Assembly: GCF_001613405.1 (NCBI RefSeq)
Contig: NZ_BDCH01000023.1
Span: forward strand, 124,001 to 188,000
Source: Nocardia crassostreae
Lineage (GTDB): Bacteria > Actinomycetota > Actinomycetes > Mycobacteriales > Mycobacteriaceae
Direction: 5' to 3'
DNA length: 64,000 bases
Under the pieces are notes generated by a model that searched no databases, was not told the origin of the DNA, and saw only the letters and a program-made list of their open reading frames with translations. Made by a program: the position numbers and the translations under genes. Below are positions 8,753 to 17,368 of the stretch, one piece after another. Position 1 is the stretch's first letter. Each line of letters starts with the position of its first letter.

Positions 8753-9412
8753 TCAACCGTCCAGGGGTTGCAGTTTGTCGGCCATGCCTGGGAGGCGGTC
8801 GACCATGGCTACTACGTAGTCGGCGACGATGTCTATGAGTATTGGGCGGTCGACCTTTAGGCCGCCGTCGAGCCAGACGAGGGTGAGTTCCGCTGCGCCG
8901 CCGGTGATCAGTTGGGCGAGGGCGGTGATGGCGGTGTCTTCGCCTTCGGGGATGTCGAGGAGGAGGCGGGTTTGTTCGATGATGAGTTCGGCTACTTCGC
9001 GCATGCCCGCGAAGCGGCGGCGCATGCGGGCTTCGCTGCCGTAGGCCTGGGCGAAGGCGATATTGGCGCGGCGGGGGTCGTCGGTGACGGAGATGATGAG
9101 GGCCGCTACGCCCGCGCGGAGTTTTTCTTCGGCGCCGCCGGGGGTGGCGGACATGGTGAGGCGGGTTCGGTCCAGGGCTTCCTGTTGGACTTCGGTGAGG
9201 AGGGCGCCCGCCAGGGCGTCGAGGTCGGGGAAGGATTCGTAGAAGAAGCGGGGGCCGACTCAGGCCTGTTCGCAGACGCCGCGGACGGTGAGGGCGGACA
9301 GGCCCTGGGAGCCGACGATGTCCAGGGCGGCGTCGAGTAATCGGCGGCGGCGTTGTTCCCGGCGTTCGTCGGTGGTGGTTCCGCGATAGGTTCCGCTGAA
9401 TTCCCGCGTCAC
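8753..9412 (-). pseudogene. TetR-family repressor with in-frame stop codon
   Basis: The N-terminal DNA-binding domain is clear (RRRRLLDAALDIVGSQGLSALTVRGVCEQA). A TGA at 9260-9262 then interrupts the recognition region, exactly where the family has Gly (GGA), and the same frame continues GPRFFYESFPDLDALAGALL and on to KLQPLDG. A single G-to-T change explains it. The C-terminal ligand domain is otherwise intact. The gene is divergent from the P450 gene and a palindromic operator lies between them, so it most likely represses the P450. With the stop the repressor would be truncated after about 50 residues. The start is taken as GTG 9412. Confidence 0.8.
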
Positions 9413-9451
9413 CCTGCCAGCTTGGCATAGATGTCCGGAAACGACCATTTA

Positions 9452-9469
9452 CGGAAACAACTGTTTCCG
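9452..9469. promoter_or_regulatory. Palindromic operator between TetR and P450 genes
   Basis: The sequence cggaaacaactgtttccg has perfect 8-bp arms (cggaaaca/tgtttccg) around a 2-bp centre. A further half-site, ccggaaac, lies 19 bp to the left (9434-9441). Position and symmetry fit a TetR-family operator controlling both divergent genes. Binding by this TetR is inferred. Confidence 0.7.
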
Positions 9470-9506
9470 ATACCGTGGGAGGAGGCCCCCGGAGGGAGAA
9501 CCGACG

Positions 9507-10970
9507 ATGAATCTCCTTGTGCCCATTGATCTTCCGGTCGCGGGAACGCTACGTGCCCATCATGTGCGCGCACTGATGAATCTGCGTGCCCGGCGCGCCG
9601 CGGCGAGAGTGTCGAGGGCATACCCCTCGACACCGCGGGCACTGGCCGTGCCGCCGCCGGGAAGCGGGCTGCGGCCCGTCATGGGCGACGCCGGATTGCC
9701 CGGAATCGGGCACCTGTTCAGTTCGCTCGGTGATTCGCTCGACTTCTCCCGCGCCCGCTTCGAACGCTTCGGCCCGGTCAGCTGGTTCGGGATCTTCGGC
9801 CGCCCGGTCGTCGGCATCGGCAGCCCGGAGGCGGCGGAAGTCGTACTGCTGGACCGCAAACGGGTGTTCTCGGCACAGCGCGGCTACGAATATCTCATCG
9901 GCCCGTTCTTCCACGGCGGAGTCCTGTTGCGCGACTTCGACGAACACCTGCACCACCGCCGCATCCTGCAGCAGGCGTTCGGGCGGGTGAGTCTCGTCGG
10001 CTATCTGGATCTCACCACGCCTCATCTGGAAGTCGCAATGGCCCAGTGGCGCCCGGGCCGCGATTTCCGCCTCTACGACCACGCGAAACAGCTACTGCTG
10101 GAACAGGCCACGGTGGTGTTCGCGGGCGCCCGGCTCGGCCCGGAAGGCACCCGCCTCGGCTACGCGTTCGAGGACGCCGTGCGCGGCGGCCAGGCCATGA
10201 TCCGCGCGAACGTGCCCGGCGGCGTCTGGTCGCGCGGCCTGCGCGGGCGGCGCATTCTCGAGGAGTACTTCCGCCGCGAGCTACCCCGCAAGCGCGCGGG
10301 CGACGGGGCCGACCTGTTCAGGGTGCTGTGCCGGGCCGCCGCCCGCGAGGACGACTTCACCGACGAGGACATCATCTCGCACATGATCTTCGTCATGATG
10401 GCCGCGCACGACACCAGCACCATCGCCATCTCCATGCTGGTCTACGAACTCGCCCGCCACCCCGAATGGCAGGAGCGGCTACGCGCCGAATCCCTTGCCC
10501 TGGACTCGGATTCCCTCGACTACGACGACCTCGCCCGGCTGCCCGGCCTGGATATGGCCTTCCGGGAAACCCTGCGCCTGCACGCGCCGGTCGGCCAGGA
10601 GGTGCGCGAAACCATCGCCGACACCGACATTCTCGGCTACTACGTCCCGCGCGGCACGCTGATCATGATCGGCGCGGTCCCGCTCATGCGCCACGAGGAC
10701 TACTGGTCGGACCCGGACGCCTTCGACCCGGAACGCTTCAATGCCGAACGCCACGAGGACGGTTCGCACCGCTACGCCTGGTCGCCCTTCGGCGGCGGCG
10801 CGCACAAGTGCATCGGCATGTACTTCGGCGGCATGACCGTCAAGTCGGTCCTGCACCGCATGCTGCGCCACTACCGCTGGACCGTGCCGCCGGGCTACCG
10901 CGTCCCACTCACCTCCGGCACCGGACCACTGCCCGCCGACGGTCTGCCCATCCACCTGCGAGCGCGCTAG
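9507..10970 (+). CDS. Cytochrome P450
   Basis: The 487-residue haem monooxygenase has all hallmark motifs: I-helix AAHDTST (oxygen-activating Thr), K-helix ETLR, FDPERF, and the haem loop FGGGAHKCIGMYF with the thiolate Cys. It uses electrons from a separate ferredoxin and reductase; none is in the window. The long proline-rich N-terminus before DAGLPGIGHLFSSLGD resembles actinobacterial P450s acting on lipids or steroids, though the substrate is not predictable. The ATG at 9507 has a strong GGAGGGAG upstream. It is divergent from the TetR gene with an operator between, and its stop shares the CTAG tetramer with the next gene. Confidence 0.92.
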   Translation: MNLLVPIDLPVAGTLRAHHVRALMNLRARRAAARVSRAYPSTPRALAVPPPGSGLRPVMGDAGLPGIGHLFSSLGDSLDFSRARFERFGPVSWFGIFGRPVVGIGSPEAAEVVLLDRKRVFSAQRGYEYLIGPFFHGGVLLRDFDEHLHHRRILQQAFGRVSLVGYLDLTTPHLEVAMAQWRPGRDFRLYDHAKQLLLEQATVVFAGARLGPEGTRLGYAFEDAVRGGQAMIRANVPGGVWSRGLRGRRILEEYFRRELPRKRAGDGADLFRVLCRAAAREDDFTDEDIISHMIFVMMAAHDTSTIAISMLVYELARHPEWQERLRAESLALDSDSLDYDDLARLPGLDMAFRETLRLHAPVGQEVRETIADTDILGYYVPRGTLIMIGAVPLMRHEDYWSDPDAFDPERFNAERHEDGSHRYAWSPFGGGAHKCIGMYFGGMTVKSVLHRMLRHYRWTVPPGYRVPLTSGTGPLPADGLPIHLRAR

Positions 10971-11971
10971 CGCACATCGCGCGGAATCCCGAGTTCGATA
11001 TCCAGATAACCCAATTCGGGATCGCGCCGCCGCCCGTTGCGGAAGGCCCGGAACACCAGATCCTGCGGATGCCGCACCGCGAACACGTCCCGGAAGGTCG
11101 CCACCGTCCGCCGCGGCGCCCCGTGCAGGCACGGGTTGTACCCGGCCCGCGCCACCGGCCCCTCCCAGATGAGCGCGGCGCCGCCCGGCACGCTGTGCGG
11201 CGCGAAACTCCAGCCGAGATCGCGCATGCGCCTGTCGAATTCGCCCGCGCCGACCCCCGCCACATCCCAGCCGCTGGCCTCGTTGAACAATTGCCGCCCG
11301 TGCAGGAACTGCACGAAACACGGATCCGGCCCGGGATGCGGCGTGCTCAGATTGATCACCCCGTCCCACGGCAGCGTGGTCAGCGCCCACGCCAGCCGAT
11401 CCTCGAAATCGCCCCAGTCCGAACAGGATACGGGCGCACGCCGCTCACTCGGCCGATCCGCGGTCAGCCCGAAGGTCCCCGTCTCGGGCACGTCCAGACT
11501 CCACGCCGCGATCCGCAGCCGATCCGGATCCATATCCAGCCCCTCGCGCAGCACCGCCACCACCGAGTCCGCGATCCGCCTGCGCGCATCGATCCCGGTC
11601 CCCTGCCGCCACCCGGTACTCCATTCCCGCGCCAGCCCCGGTTGCTCCCGCACCCGCCGCACCGCCCGCCATTGCGGATCCGGCACCGCCTCATCCGATT
11701 CCAGCGGTAACGGCACCGGATCCCAGATCCCCTCCGGCTGCGCCTTCAGCACCGCCAGCACCGTCTCCACATCGGCGGCGTCATCGGGCACCGCGAGCAG
11801 GATTTCCACATCGCTCCCCTGTTGCGCGAAATGCACATGCCGCCCGATACCCTCGTCGCGCACCTGGATGAACCGCGGATTCCATTCCAGCCCCGAATCC
11901 GCGTTCTCCGCCCCGTCCTCCAGAAAGAACGGCATCCATTTCAGCAGGACATCCCATCCCTGCACACCCAT
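10967..11971 (-). CDS. Hypothetical protein, TY-Chap-like
   Basis: The 334-residue soluble protein is of uncertain family. The middle (WGDFEDRLAWALTTLPWDGVINLSTPHPGPDPCFVQFL) resembles the TY-Chap N-terminal domain of actinobacterial proteins related to YbjN/type III chaperone folds. A second similar unit follows (FDRRMRDLGWSFAPHSVPGGAALIWEG). The N-terminal 100 residues and the RHPQDLVFRAFRNGRR tail match nothing I know. There is no signal peptide or membrane helix. Its last four bases are shared with the convergent P450 gene. The assignment rests on pattern memory only. Confidence 0.5.
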   Translation of the reverse strand: MGVQGWDVLLKWMPFFLEDGAENADSGLEWNPRFIQVRDEGIGRHVHFAQQGSDVEILLAVPDDAADVETVLAVLKAQPEGIWDPVPLPLESDEAVPDPQWRAVRRVREQPGLAREWSTGWRQGTGIDARRRIADSVVAVLREGLDMDPDRLRIAAWSLDVPETGTFGLTADRPSERRAPVSCSDWGDFEDRLAWALTTLPWDGVINLSTPHPGPDPCFVQFLHGRQLFNEASGWDVAGVGAGEFDRRMRDLGWSFAPHSVPGGAALIWEGPVARAGYNPCLHGAPRRTVATFRDVFAVRHPQDLVFRAFRNGRRRDPELGYLDIELGIPRDVR

Positions 11972-12057
11972 CTACGCCTCCCTCCAGGCTATCGCCAACC
12001 TACCGGGCGGTCTGGCGCTCCGTCGGGGTATGGGTGTCGGATGCCGCCTCGGCGTGG

Positions 12058-12071
12058 TAGAACCTGTTCTA
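12058..12071. promoter_or_regulatory. KstR-type operator upstream of steroid reductase-like gene
   Basis: The sequence tagaacctgttcta matches exactly the mycobacterial KstR consensus TnnAACnnGTTnnA and is itself a perfect inverted repeat around a 2-bp centre. It ends 24 bp before the ATG of the steroid 5-alpha-reductase-like gene, the position expected for repression. KstR is the TetR-type cholesterol-catabolism repressor; the kstR gene itself is not in this window. Confidence 0.7.
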
Positions 12072-12095
12072 GTTTTCGATGAAGGACCAACGCGC

Positions 12096-12887
12096 ATGAA
12101 CTGGTACACCGGTAATACCGTCTACGACACCGTCTTGACGATCGCCTTCGGATTCGCGGCGTTCGTCCTGGTGGGCGGGCTGTTCGGGCAGAGCCCGTAC
12201 GGCCGGTTCGCCACCGCCAAGCTGGGGTTCAATCTGAATCCGAAGCTCGGGTGGTGGCTGATGGAGATTCCGGCCACGGTGGTGTTCGCCATCGCGTACC
12301 TCAGTGGGCCGAATCGGTTCGAACCGGCTGCGCTGGCGCTGGCGGCCATCTGGATTCTGCACTACGGCAATCGCGGCTGGTTCTTCCCCCTGTCGATTCG
12401 CCAAGTGCCGGGCAAGACCAGCAGTTTCAATGTCTCGGTGCTCGGCATGGGCATGTTCGTGACGGCGCTGCACGGATATCTCAACGGCGCGCTGTTCAGC
12501 CATGATTACCTGGGGCAGTACGGGTCCGGCTGGCTGACCGATCCGCGGTTCCTGATCGGACTGGTGGTGTACCTGAGCGGGTTCGCGCTGCTGGTGAACT
12601 CCGAGTGGATCGTTCGCAATCTGCGCGACAAGAACAATCCGGGCGCAACGGAATACAGGATCCCCTTCGGCGGCGGCTTCCGATTCGTCACCAGCCCCAC
12701 CTATCTGGGCGAGCTGGTGGCCTGGGCCGGATTCGCCATCCTCACCTGGGCACTGCCGGGCGTGGTCATCTTCCTCATCACCTTCGGCAATCTGGTGCCG
12801 CGCGCCTTCGCCACCCACACCTGGTACCGGGAGAAGTTCACCGACTACCCGGCCGAGCGAAAAGCCTTGGTGCCGTATGTGATCTAG
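12096..12887 (+). CDS. DUF1295/3-oxo-5-alpha-steroid 4-dehydrogenase-like membrane protein
   Basis: The 263-residue polytopic membrane protein has about six hydrophobic segments and the steroid 5-alpha-reductase C-terminal signature (FRFVTSPTYLGELVAWAGFA, then NLVPRAFATHTWYREKF and YPAERKALVPYVI). Members reduce the 4-ene of 3-oxosteroids or act on related lipids using NADPH. The ATG at 12096 follows GAAGGA, and a perfect KstR box lies upstream, which supports a role in steroid metabolism. Its stop codon shares the CTAG tetramer with the convergent diguanylate cyclase gene. Confidence 0.85.
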   Translation: MNWYTGNTVYDTVLTIAFGFAAFVLVGGLFGQSPYGRFATAKLGFNLNPKLGWWLMEIPATVVFAIAYLSGPNRFEPAALALAAIWILHYGNRGWFFPLSIRQVPGKTSSFNVSVLGMGMFVTALHGYLNGALFSHDYLGQYGSGWLTDPRFLIGLVVYLSGFALLVNSEWIVRNLRDKNNPGATEYRIPFGGGFRFVTSPTYLGELVAWAGFAILTWALPGVVIFLITFGNLVPRAFATHTWYREKFTDYPAERKALVPYVI

Positions 12888-14158
12888 CGGCCCTGCCGCA
12901 GCGCCTTGTCGCGGTACATGGCGCTGTCCACGGCATGCATGAGCTCGTCGATGGCCGTCGAATCGACATCCACCAGCGCGGTGCCGATGCTTGCCCCGAC
13001 GGTCACCGACATTCCGATCATCTTGAACGGTTTCAGCAGCGCCGCCAGAATGTCATCGGCGACCGTGGTCAATTCCTCCTGATTGGAACAGTTTTCGACC
13101 AGCACGATGAATTCGTCCCCGCCCAGCCGCGCCGCCACCGCCTTGGTGGGCAGCACCGTGGCCAACCGCCGCGCCACCTCGCGCAGCACCTGATCCCCGG
13201 CGGTGTGACCGCGCTGATCGTTGATCTCCTTGAACCCGTCCAGATCCAGATAGCAGACGCCGATCCGGCCGCTGGCCGCCGCTAGCCGGTCGAAGAACAG
13301 CAGCCGGTTCGGCAGACCGGTGAGCGAATCGTGGTGCGCGTCGTGCCAGAGCTGATCCGCCAGCTTCGTACGCTCGGTGACATCGACGGTGACACCGACC
13401 AGGAACCGCGGCTTCCCATTGCTGTCGCGCACCACCGACATGGACAGGTCGACAATGGCGGTACCGCCGTCGGGCCGGGTGTGCTTGGTCTCGGTGCGGA
13501 AGCTCGCGATCTGCCCGGAGATCAATCGCTGGAACTTCTCGAAGGCATCGCCGATATTGGCCGGACCCAGAATCTCGGCGACCGACCGGCCGGGCATATC
13601 CTCGGCGGGCACGCCCAGGGTCTCGGCCATGGCCCGGTTCACATCCACCACCCGGCCGGTGCTGATATCCACGGTGCCGATGCCGACCGAGGCGCCCGCG
13701 AATATCGCCTGGAACCGAGCTTCGGACAATTGCCGCCGCGCCTCGGCCTCGCGCGCGGCCGTGAGCGCGGCGGCCAGCGTGGTCTCCTGTTCGGCCAGCG
13801 CGGCATTGCGCAGACCCGCGGTGAATTCGGCGGCGAATTCGGCCGCCACCTCGATGGCCCGATCCCGCACCGGATCGTAATCCGGACATTCGGGATCGGG
13901 ACAGACCGCGCGCACCAGGTCCTTGCACAACACCAGCACCGACCGGTGCACGGCGAGCGGATCCCGGTAGTTGGCCGCGACCAGCGCCGCCGCGGCCTCC
14001 CGGGCCACCGTGACGTCCTCGGTGCCCCGCACCGCCCCCATCAGGCGCGCGGCGTACCCCTCCAGCAGCTCCTCCACCTGCGCCCGGGTGATGGTGGGCG
14101 CGACGGCACCGTCGAGCATGCCGGCCCATCGGACCGCCAGTTCGTGTGCCGTACCCAT
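12884..14158 (-). CDS. PAS-GGDEF diguanylate cyclase
   Basis: The 424-residue protein likely makes cyclic di-GMP from two GTP. The N-terminal 140 residues are helical and of unknown function (AGMLDGAVAPTITRAQVEELLEGY). A PAS domain follows at about 140-265 (ARFQAIFAGASVGIGTVDIS to VGVTVDVTERTK), then a GGDEF domain (DSLTGLPNRLLFFDRL, DLDGFKEIND) with an intact LGGDEFIV active site at about 345-350. The RxxD inhibitory site five residues before GGDEF is absent, so feedback inhibition may be lacking. There is no EAL domain. The ATG at 14158 has AGGGGG six bases upstream; an earlier in-frame start at 14272 is less likely. Confidence 0.88.
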   Translation of the reverse strand: MGTAHELAVRWAGMLDGAVAPTITRAQVEELLEGYAARLMGAVRGTEDVTVAREAAAALVAANYRDPLAVHRSVLVLCKDLVRAVCPDPECPDYDPVRDRAIEVAAEFAAEFTAGLRNAALAEQETTLAAALTAAREAEARRQLSEARFQAIFAGASVGIGTVDISTGRVVDVNRAMAETLGVPAEDMPGRSVAEILGPANIGDAFEKFQRLISGQIASFRTETKHTRPDGGTAIVDLSMSVVRDSNGKPRFLVGVTVDVTERTKLADQLWHDAHHDSLTGLPNRLLFFDRLAAASGRIGVCYLDLDGFKEINDQRGHTAGDQVLREVARRLATVLPTKAVAARLGGDEFIVLVENCSNQEELTTVADDILAALLKPFKMIGMSVTVGASIGTALVDVDSTAIDELMHAVDSAMYRDKALRQGR

Positions 14159-14190
14159 CGGAACCCCCTGCGCCGGATCGTCCGCGCCGC

Positions 14191-15000
14191 TCAGGCTTTG
14201 CGGCCCACGCCCGCCAGACCCAGCGAACGGCCCGGGGTTTCGTGTTGATCGCGATCGGATTCCGGTCGCCACAACGGCAGTTCGACCACGCCGGGCTCGA
14301 TCAGATCCCAGCCGTCGAAGAAGCCGGTGATCGCTTCGCAGGAGCGGAAGTGAATGCCGACTTTGTTTTCGTTCGCGGCGTTGGCGCCCAGTTTGGCGGC
14401 ATCCTCCGGGCGGGTGGCCGAGGTGAGATGGGACAGGGCGAGGAAACTGCCCGCGGGCACCGCGGCGCGCACGGCCGCCACCTGATCACCGGGTAGGTCA
14501 TTGTCGCCGAGCAGGTGCAGCACCGCGATCATGAGCACGCCGACCGGTTGCGAGAAATCGATCATGCCCGTGGCCTGGGCCTGATCCAGCAGGTCGGCGG
14601 GCTTGCGCAGATCGGCCTCGATGGCCCCGGCCTGCTCGTTGTCCACCAGGATCGCCCGCGCGTGCGCGATGGCCACCGGATCGATATCGGCATAGAGCAC
14701 CCGGAAGCCGGGATCGATCTCCTGCGCCACCTCGTGCACATTGCCCGCGGTCGGGATGCCCGAACCGATGTCCAGAAACTTCCGCACGCCCGAATCCACC
14801 AGGTATCGCACGGCCCGGCGCAGGAAGGCCCGGTTGCTCAGCGCCACCCGCGGCAGGTCCGGGACCAGCATCTTTCCCATTTCCGCGGCTTTCCGGTCGA
14901 TCTCGAAGTTGTGCGAACCGCCCAGCAGCGCGTCGTACATGCGAGCCGGGCTCGCCTGCGTCATGTCCACGCCTTCCGGAGCCCATGCCGGTCTGTCCAT
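14191..15000 (-). CDS. SAV2177-family (Methyltransf_19) SAM-dependent methyltransferase
   Basis: The 269-residue protein belongs to an actinobacterial methyltransferase family. Typical elements are SPARMYDALLGGSHNFEIDR near the N-terminus, KFLDIGSGIPTAGNVHEVAQ as the SAM loop (about 73-92), VLYADIDPVAIAHA, and the PVGVLMIAVLHLL strand. The substrate is unknown. The ATG at 15000 is preceded by AGGAGGGTT at good spacing, giving MDRPAWAPEGVDM. The adjacent diguanylate cyclase starts 33 bp downstream on the same strand, so they may be cotranscribed. Confidence 0.88.
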   Translation of the reverse strand: MDRPAWAPEGVDMTQASPARMYDALLGGSHNFEIDRKAAEMGKMLVPDLPRVALSNRAFLRRAVRYLVDSGVRKFLDIGSGIPTAGNVHEVAQEIDPGFRVLYADIDPVAIAHARAILVDNEQAGAIEADLRKPADLLDQAQATGMIDFSQPVGVLMIAVLHLLGDNDLPGDQVAAVRAAVPAGSFLALSHLTSATRPEDAAKLGANAANENKVGIHFRSCEAITGFFDGWDLIEPGVVELPLWRPESDRDQHETPGRSLGLAGVGRKA

Positions 15001-15146
15001 GTCGAACCCTCCTGCGATCACGATCGAAACCCGGCCGGTCGATCCCGTGCTCCCGATCACCCGGACGGTGTAAAGCGAATGTTAGCCCCCGTTCTCAAGA
15101 AATCTCGCGTCGGTGCCAATGTCGTTGTGACGTGCGAAGATCCTTG

Positions 15147-15923
15147 CTACCCGGCGGCGGCCGCACAGGTGCTCTGCGTGATGCCGGGCACGCACACCCC
15201 CGTCATATCCGCCAGCAGCAACCGACCGCCCAGCAGCAGCGAGCACACCGCGATCGCGCCGAACAGCACTACCCACAGCAGTCCCGGAATGCGGGTGAGC
15301 CGGGCCAGCTGGTCGGCATCGGAGTTCGGTTCGTGCCGCCGGTTGCGCTGTAGTTCCAGCACCGGGCGCGCCGCGGCCAGCATCAGGAACCAGGCCGCCA
15401 GATACGCCAGCCCGGCCTGGGTGACATCGGTGCCGAACCAGGACACGGCGAACACGATGCCGCCGATCACGAACACGCTGAGCACGCCGTAGAGATTGCG
15501 CACCTTCACCAGCAGGATGAGCAGCAGGGCAATGGTCAGCCACAGCAAGAGCGTGATCCGATGCGCGCCCAGCAGGGCGGCGTAGGCCAGCCCGAGCAGC
15601 GCCGGTGCGGGATATCCGGCCGCGCTGGTCAGAATCATGCCCAGCCCATAGGGTTTGCCGCTGGACACGGTGAGTCCGGAAGTGTCGGAATGCAATCGGA
15701 TGCTGTTGAGCCGACGGCCGGTGAGCAGCGCGGTGAAGGCGTGCCCGCCCTCGTGCGCCAGGGTCACCACATTGCGCAGGATCCGCCAGGTGGGCCGGAA
15801 CGCGACGAGTAGGAGCGCGAGCACGCCGGTTCCAATCACCAATTCCACCGGTGGCGGGGTCTGGGTGGTGGTCAGCCGATCGATGATCGAACTGCCGCGT
15901 TCGACGAACTCTGCGGTGTCCAT
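15147..15923 (-). CDS. M50-family integral membrane metallopeptidase
   Basis: The 258-residue polytopic protein carries the zinc motif HEGGH at residues 57-61 inside a hydrophobic segment, as in the compact M50B group. The SGLTVSSGKPYGLGMILTSAAGYPAPALLG stretch matches the second conserved core helix. Six or more hydrophobic helices are present. A C-terminal pair of cysteines (GVCVPGITQSTC) probably faces outside. Family members cleave membrane substrates, but none is known here. The gene starts inside the end of the upstream FAD oxidoreductase gene (52-bp overlap), so they form one transcription unit. Confidence 0.85.
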   Translation of the reverse strand: MDTAEFVERGSSIIDRLTTTQTPPPVELVIGTGVLALLLVAFRPTWRILRNVVTLAHEGGHAFTALLTGRRLNSIRLHSDTSGLTVSSGKPYGLGMILTSAAGYPAPALLGLAYAALLGAHRITLLLWLTIALLLILLVKVRNLYGVLSVFVIGGIVFAVSWFGTDVTQAGLAYLAAWFLMLAAARPVLELQRNRRHEPNSDADQLARLTRIPGLLWVVLFGAIAVCSLLLGGRLLLADMTGVCVPGITQSTCAAAAG

Positions 15924-17368
15924 CGCCGAACCATAGCGAACCGCCGGGCATCCGGCCGTTCGAGGCGGCGCAGGGCGGACAGGGCGGCATTGTGGCCGCC
16001 CATCCCGTGCGCGCCCGCGCCGGGCGGGGTGGCGGCAGAGCAGAGGAACATGCCCGGGACGCCGGTGTAGTAAGGGTCGAGTGCGATGCGCGGGCGGGTC
16101 AGCAGATTCATGGGTGTGGCCGCGCCGCCGATCACATCGCCGCCCACGAAATTCGGGTTGGCGGCCGCCAGGTCCGCGGTGCTCGTCACCGTTGTCGCGA
16201 TGATGCGGTCGCGGAAGCCGGGGGCGAAACGTTCGATGTGCTCGAGCATGGCCTCGGTGGCGTCCCCGGTGAAGCCGTTCGGCACATGGGCGTAGGCGTA
16301 GACCGGATGGAGGTCACCGCGCGAACGGGCGAGGTCGGCGAGATACTGCTGGCCGACGATGATGAACGGCCGGGTGGGCATACGCCCGGCATTGGTGTCG
16401 CGTTCGGAAGCCACCATCTCGGTGAAAGAGCCTGCGAAATGGACGGTTCCGGCGCGGCGGCACTGTTCGTTCGCCCACGGGATGCCACCTTCGACAGCCA
16501 GGTCCAGTTTGAATTCGCCAGGGCCGCAAGGGTATCGGCGATAGGCGCGTTGGATCCGGCTCGGCATGCGATCGCTGATCAGATCCGCAACCGCGCGCGG
16601 CCCGAGATTGAACACGGTGATGTCGGCGGGCGGCAGATCAGCGGGCGAGGTGACGCGCACGCCGGTCTCGATGCGCCCGCCCAGTGAGATCAGCAGTGCC
16701 GCCAGGGCATCGGTGATGGCACGCGAACCGCCCTGCGCCACCGGCCAGCCGTAGCGCTCGTTCACGGCCACGAACATGAGGCCCAGGGCCGCGGAGAGCG
16801 GGCTGGTCAACGGCTGGAACGAGTGCGCGCACGCACCGCCGAACAGCGCCTTCGTCTCCTCGGTCCGCCACAGGCGGGCGAGCAGCGCGGCCGAAGCCAG
16901 CGACGGTATGCCCAAGCGCGCCAGGCTGATCGGATGCCGTGGCACATGGAAGGGCGACTGGAATATCTCCCCGATGATGTCGTCAATGCGCGTAGAAACC
17001 GTGCCGTACAACCGATTCCAGCGCTGCTCGTCGACACCCAGCCCCGCGGCGGTCTCGGCGACCGAACCGGCCAGCATGCCCGCCGTCCCGCCGTCGAGCG
17101 GATGCGCCAGGTCGATCGGAGCACGAAGCCACGTGAGACCGTGCTTTTCGAGGTCGAGGCCGCGCAGGAAGGGCGAGGCCGCGGCGGACGGATGGCCCGC
17201 CGAGCAGTGGTCGTGCAGCAGTCCGGGCACGGTGTACTCCCCGCTGCGGGTACCGCCGCCGATGGCATCGGAGCCCTCCAGAACGGTCACATGGACGCCG
17301 TGCCGGGCCAGGGTCACCGCGGCGGCGAGGCCATTGGGCCCCGCGCCGACCACGATGGCGGTGGTCAT
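15872..17368 (-). CDS. Phytoene-desaturase-like NAD(P)/FAD-dependent oxidoreductase
   Basis: The 498-residue flavoprotein has the N-terminal dinucleotide motif VVGAGPNGLAAA at residues 6-17. The middle is of the CrtI/phytoene dehydrogenase-like type (HDHCSAGHPSAAASPF, GGSRAITDALAAL), and the FAD-binding C-terminal motif is FLCSAATPPGAGAHGMGG. This group acts on isoprenoid or polyketide-like lipids; true carotenoid synthesis is not indicated because no crtB or crtE is nearby. Its ATG overlaps the stop of the DoxX gene by ATGA (17365-17368), so the two are translationally coupled. It overlaps the M50 gene downstream. Confidence 0.85.
   Translation of the reverse strand: MTTAIVVGAGPNGLAAAVTLARHGVHVTVLEGSDAIGGGTRSGEYTVPGLLHDHCSAGHPSAAASPFLRGLDLEKHGLTWLRAPIDLAHPLDGGTAGMLAGSVAETAAGLGVDEQRWNRLYGTVSTRIDDIIGEIFQSPFHVPRHPISLARLGIPSLASAALLARLWRTEETKALFGGACAHSFQPLTSPLSAALGLMFVAVNERYGWPVAQGGSRAITDALAALLISLGGRIETGVRVTSPADLPPADITVFNLGPRAVADLISDRMPSRIQRAYRRYPCGPGEFKLDLAVEGGIPWANEQCRRAGTVHFAGSFTEMVASERDTNAGRMPTRPFIIVGQQYLADLARSRGDLHPVYAYAHVPNGFTGDATEAMLEHIERFAPGFRDRIIATTVTSTADLAAANPNFVGGDVIGGAATPMNLLTRPRIALDPYYTGVPGMFLCSAATPPGAGAHGMGGHNAALSALRRLERPDARRFAMVRRWTPQSSSNAAVRSSIG

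Noticed and set aside
10046..11710. 554-codon plus-strand frame through the P450 and the following gene
   Set aside because: It is out of frame with the P450 haem motif and made of Arg/Pro-rich shadow sequence.
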